This document shows, one piece after another, positions 61,551 through 64,000 of a stretch of DNA of 64,000 nucleotides. Numbering within the stretch: the stretch's first letter is position 1; each line of letters starts with the position of its first letter. The notes under the pieces are model-generated. The model was not told the DNA's origin. It searched no databases and saw nothing but the letters and a program-made list of their open reading frames with translations. Position numbers and translations under genes: made by a program. The DNA is from Natronorubrum halophilum (GTDB lineage Archaea > Halobacteriota > Halobacteria > Halobacteriales > Natrialbaceae): positions 124,001-188,000 of the forward strand of contig NZ_QQTY01000002.1 of assembly GCF_003670115.1 (NCBI RefSeq). The letters run 5' to 3'.

Positions 61551-62174
61551 TTACAGGTACGGTCGGAGAAGGTCTCCGTCGTGGAGATTCTCCGGAATCG
61601 TCTCGAACCACCGCGCCGCCGTGATTTCGTCCTCGGTCGTCCCCAGCCGCGATGGGTCGGGAATGCTCCCCGTTGCCGAGGCCGAATACACCACGTATGC
61701 CGCCGAGAACCGCTCGTTTTCGTCGTTTTCGGAGCGATAGGTCTGGTCGAGAACGACGAGCGGAGCGCCGATGGTGGCGTCGAGCCCCGTTTCTCCGCGG
61801 ACTTCCCGTCGAGCAGCCTCGACCGGCGTCTCGTTCGGTTCGACGCCGCCCCCAGGTAGGAACCAGCCGTCCGTCCACTGATTCTTGACGAGTGCGACAC
61901 GTCCGGTCGCGTCTCGGACGCGGGCCGCGGCCGTCACTCCGGTCCCGTCGACCGCCCACTCCCGAAGCGACTCGAGTTTCGATACCGGCAGCCGCAGCGT
62001 TTGCTGTACGCGTGGGGTTTCCGGGGCGATTTGGTCGGGATAGGACATCGGACTCGTACGGGGGTTCGTAATCCGCTCCCAAATGCGTTCTTCCGTTCGG
62101 ACTGGGGCGAGCCGTTCGTCCTCCAGAACGGAGTCCCGGTCGACCGACGAAGCGGTCGTGTTTTCGACGCTCAC
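61551..62174 (-). CDS. NUDIX hydrolase
   Basis: This 207-residue protein has the Nudix box near residues 110-132, in order G5-x-E...REVRGETGL. The second Glu pair reads RGE, not REE, so one of the usual metal-binding glutamates is a Gly. Surroundings (VTAAARVRDATGRVALVKNQWTDGWFLPGGGVEPNETPVEAARRE) match nucleotide-sugar or ADP-ribose Nudix enzymes. The first 45 residues are divergent and could contain the start uncertainty. Confidence 0.85.
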   Translation of the reverse strand: MSVENTTASSVDRDSVLEDERLAPVRTEERIWERITNPRTSPMSYPDQIAPETPRVQQTLRLPVSKLESLREWAVDGTGVTAAARVRDATGRVALVKNQWTDGWFLPGGGVEPNETPVEAARREVRGETGLDATIGAPLVVLDQTYRSENDENERFSAAYVVYSASATGSIPDPSRLGTTEDEITAARWFETIPENLHDGDLLRPYL

Positions 62175-63413
62175 CTTCGATGATACTGGTTTCGTATCGC
62201 CACATGACGTTTATCAACTGGCGATGAGCGATCTCGTCGGTTACATCCCGACTCGAGCCGCCGCGAACGTCGTCCGCTGAACTGCTGAAATCCGGATTTC
62301 TCGTCAGCGTGCTCGTCGGCTCGATTCCAGCGCCCAGCTTCGCGGATTTCACCCTCCCTCGAGCGAGGAACACGGAGTTCGGCCGAATCGAACTGGGTCG
62401 TGCTCGAGGAGTTCCTCGTCGCTATGGAATCGAGCGACCGCGCTCGGCGGGCGATTGTGCAATCGGGTGACTGCGGCGGCCGGTCGAGGAAGACGCGTTC
62501 ACGAGGTATTCTTGAACGAGTCCGGTATTGTTTGGAAAGCATACCATGTTTAGCGACCGAGTGACTCAGCCGAGCGCATCGAACTATTGTGTCCGGGCGA
62601 TCGCGTCGCGGTTTGGTCCGCGAACTCCGAACGCGCTCGTCTCGGCGGCTGCCGTGATTTCTTGCCCCAGTGTTACTCCGGGTGACCTCTCACCGGCGCT
62701 ACGTGCATCGCCGGACCGAGACGGCCCTCTCGAGTGCGTCCATCGGTTCTTCGAGTGATGTTCTCGCTCGCGCGAACGCACGTAGAATTCACATTTCAGA
62801 CGATAACGTGGATTTCAGCGAGAACCGTTTGGAACCCTCGAGACCCTGGTTTTCGACGGAACTTGCCACTCCGCTCCGCTGCTCGATCCAACCCGATGTC
62901 GTTCGATCGTCGCCCTGTTCGTCGAGTGGCCGGTCGCATCGCGATCGGAGTCAGAACCGGATGCGGTACCGCTTGCAAGCACGGCCGGTGGGGCTGTCGA
63001 ATCGGTTTCGCGGATCGGGCGAGCCATTCGGGAGTTGCCGTTTCCGAACGGGCCGCGGACGATTACCCGTGGATCGTTCCAGCGCGGTGCTCTGTGACCT
63101 GTGTGAAGACGATCACGAACGTACTTCGATTCACACTCAACTGCGCCTATTTTCGCGGTCGCGCGGTCAGGCGAAGTTCGATCCGCTCGCCTCTGCTTTC
63201 CGATAGTGGGTTTTCCACGAGAGTTCGTCGGTAGCCACGATATCGACGAGAGAGAGTCTGATGCGCCGACTTCGTTAGTGAAGGAACTCCGCTGAGTAAC
63301 TCGAGATGGACCAACACCTGGCCCATAAATCATATACTGCGATATCGAATCTTTCGGAAGTATCGGAATCGGGACGCCGTCGTTTAAGGGGATCGACGGG
63401 GAACTGAAAGGAT
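62175..63413. other. 1.2 kb region without a convincing gene, ahead of the Orc1/Cdc6 gene
   Basis: GC content is lower than in the flanking genes, and frames on both strands (for example 62734-63234 plus and 62815-63333 minus) are Arg/Ser-rich without the acidic bias of haloarchaeal proteins. Short stretches such as 62385-62470 read like degraded coding sequence (WVVLEEFLVAMESSDRARRA), so decay of older genes is possible. I looked for origin recognition boxes and saw no repeated motif. Confidence 0.5.
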
Positions 63414-64000
63414 GTGATCGTGGATGGTCGCGTCCTGCGCGAGGATTTCGTGCCCAGCGAGGCGGTTCACCGCCACGACGAGGTGAACCTCCTTTCGGAA
63501 ACGCTCGAGCCGCTGCTGTACGATCAGCGGGCGGACCCGTCGTTTCTCTTCGGTCCGACCGGCGTCGGCAAGACCTGTATCGCCCGGTACACGCTCGCCC
63601 AGCTGTGCAAACAGGAACCCACGGTGCAGGTTGCCTACGTCAACTGCTGGCAGGAGTACACCCGGTTTCGGGTCCTCTACAGCGTCCTCGAGGACGTCGG
63701 TCAAACGGTCGACATCCACCGATCGACGGCGAAGGACGAACTGTTCGACCGACTGGGGCGGACGGACGACCAGCCGGTCGTCGTTATTTTGGACGAGGTC
63801 GATCAGTTAGAGGAGACGGCCGCGCTGTACGACCTGCACCGATTGGGGCACGTCTCGCTCGTGTTGATCGCCAACCGCGAGGAGGAACTGTTCGCGAGTT
63901 TCGACGATCGAGTGCGTTCGCGGCTTCGGGCGGGGACCCGCGTTCGATTCGATCGGTACGGTACCGACGAACTCGCCGCGATCCTCGCGGAGCGAGCGAA
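63414..64000 (+). CDS. Orc1/Cdc6-type AAA+ replication initiator (5' part only)
   Basis: The frame starts at GTG 63414 (or GTG 63420) and runs off the right edge. The predicted protein begins VDGRVLREDFVPSEAVHRHDEVNLLSETLEPLL; Walker A FGPTGVGKT lies near residue 48 and Walker B VVVILDEVDQLEE follows, then sensor 1 LVLIANREEE and an Arg-containing DDRVRSRL. This matches archaeal Orc1/Cdc6. No signal for the winged-helix end is available because the gene is cut. Confidence 0.9.
   Translation, partial: MIVDGRVLREDFVPSEAVHRHDEVNLLSETLEPLLYDQRADPSFLFGPTGVGKTCIARYTLAQLCKQEPTVQVAYVNCWQEYTRFRVLYSVLEDVGQTVDIHRSTAKDELFDRLGRTDDQPVVVILDEVDQLEETAALYDLHRLGHVSLVLIANREEELFASFDDRVRSRLRAGTRVRFDRYGTDELAAILAERA

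Noticed and set aside
62734-63234. 166-codon plus-strand frame in the gene-poor region
   Set aside because: Basic, Ser/Arg-rich and without haloarchaeal codon preference; the opposite strand is also open, as expected for non-coding GC-rich DNA.
63200-63400. Possible half origin recognition box (ggttttccacgag) before orc1/cdc6
   Set aside because: Only one partial match is seen, with no inverted partner or repeat, so it cannot be called an origin element.
1-64000. tRNA, rRNA, CRISPR arrays, insertion sequences and prophage genes
   Set aside because: I looked for cloverleaf patterns, regularly spaced repeats, transposase or integrase motifs and found none that could be supported.

Overview
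The window is haloarchaeal chromosome, most like a Natrialbaceae genome (Natrinema/Haloterrigena-type). The signs are high GC with strong GC3 bias, very acidic proteins, twin-arginine export signals, BRE/TATA promoters with very short or absent leaders, and typical archaeal genes: CetZ, coenzyme F420 synthesis, archaeosine RaSEA, small archaeal modifier proteins, Bat-type regulators and Orc1/Cdc6. No rRNA, tRNA, CRISPR array, integrase or transposase was recognised. The first and last genes are cut by the window edges.

Layout. 0-6.6 kb is core housekeeping: DUF5813, a TrkA-type protein flanked by two stand-alone RAM domains, an AT-rich RDD membrane gene, thymidylate kinase, an SDR protein and cetZ1. 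6.7-10.2 kb is the F420 cluster cofC-cofG facing cofH. 10.5-17.1 kb holds purC with a 12-codon upstream ORF, a MoaD-like protein with a tail after its Gly-Gly, a formamidase with an inserted zinc ribbon, purU and a flavoprotein. 17.2-21.0 kb is a probable iron/metal patch: a broken CobW-type GTPase, FeoB, and an FAD oxygenase-like protein, with a shared promoter motif. 21-29.9 kb has purS-purQ, a 1087-residue multi-PAS/GAF histidine kinase, RaSEA and a LOV-containing Bat-like regulator. 30.1-32.9 kb has an aldehyde:ferredoxin oxidoreductase and a methyltransferase. 33.0-38.0 kb is a NitT/TauT/THI5-type ABC locus in which one substrate-binding domain is fused to a DNA-binding domain.

The most interesting stretch is 38.2-47.2 kb. 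A three-gene unit encodes an unknown all-helical protein, a PQQ-type alcohol dehydrogenase with all metal ligands including the extra Asp of lanthanide enzymes but no signal peptide, and a Tat-exported two-domain cupredoxin. Two Ca2+/cation antiporters, a GlcG/HbpS-type protein and a zinc formaldehyde dehydrogenase-like enzyme follow. With the aldehyde oxidoreductase (30 kb), a formate dehydrogenase-type molybdoenzyme (52 kb) and PurU, the window could hold a full alcohol-to-aldehyde-to-acid route. That linkage is inference.

47.2-57.5 kb holds small zinc proteins, a CobW GTPase, ArsR, amphi-Trp, a molybdenum patch (YqeC-like, MobA, formate dehydrogenase) and an AzlCD exporter. 57.6-62.2 kb has a SAMP3-like protein, a glycosyltransferase, hypotheticals, GNAT and Nudix proteins. 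62.2-63.4 kb has no convincing gene and leads to a truncated orc1/cdc6 gene.
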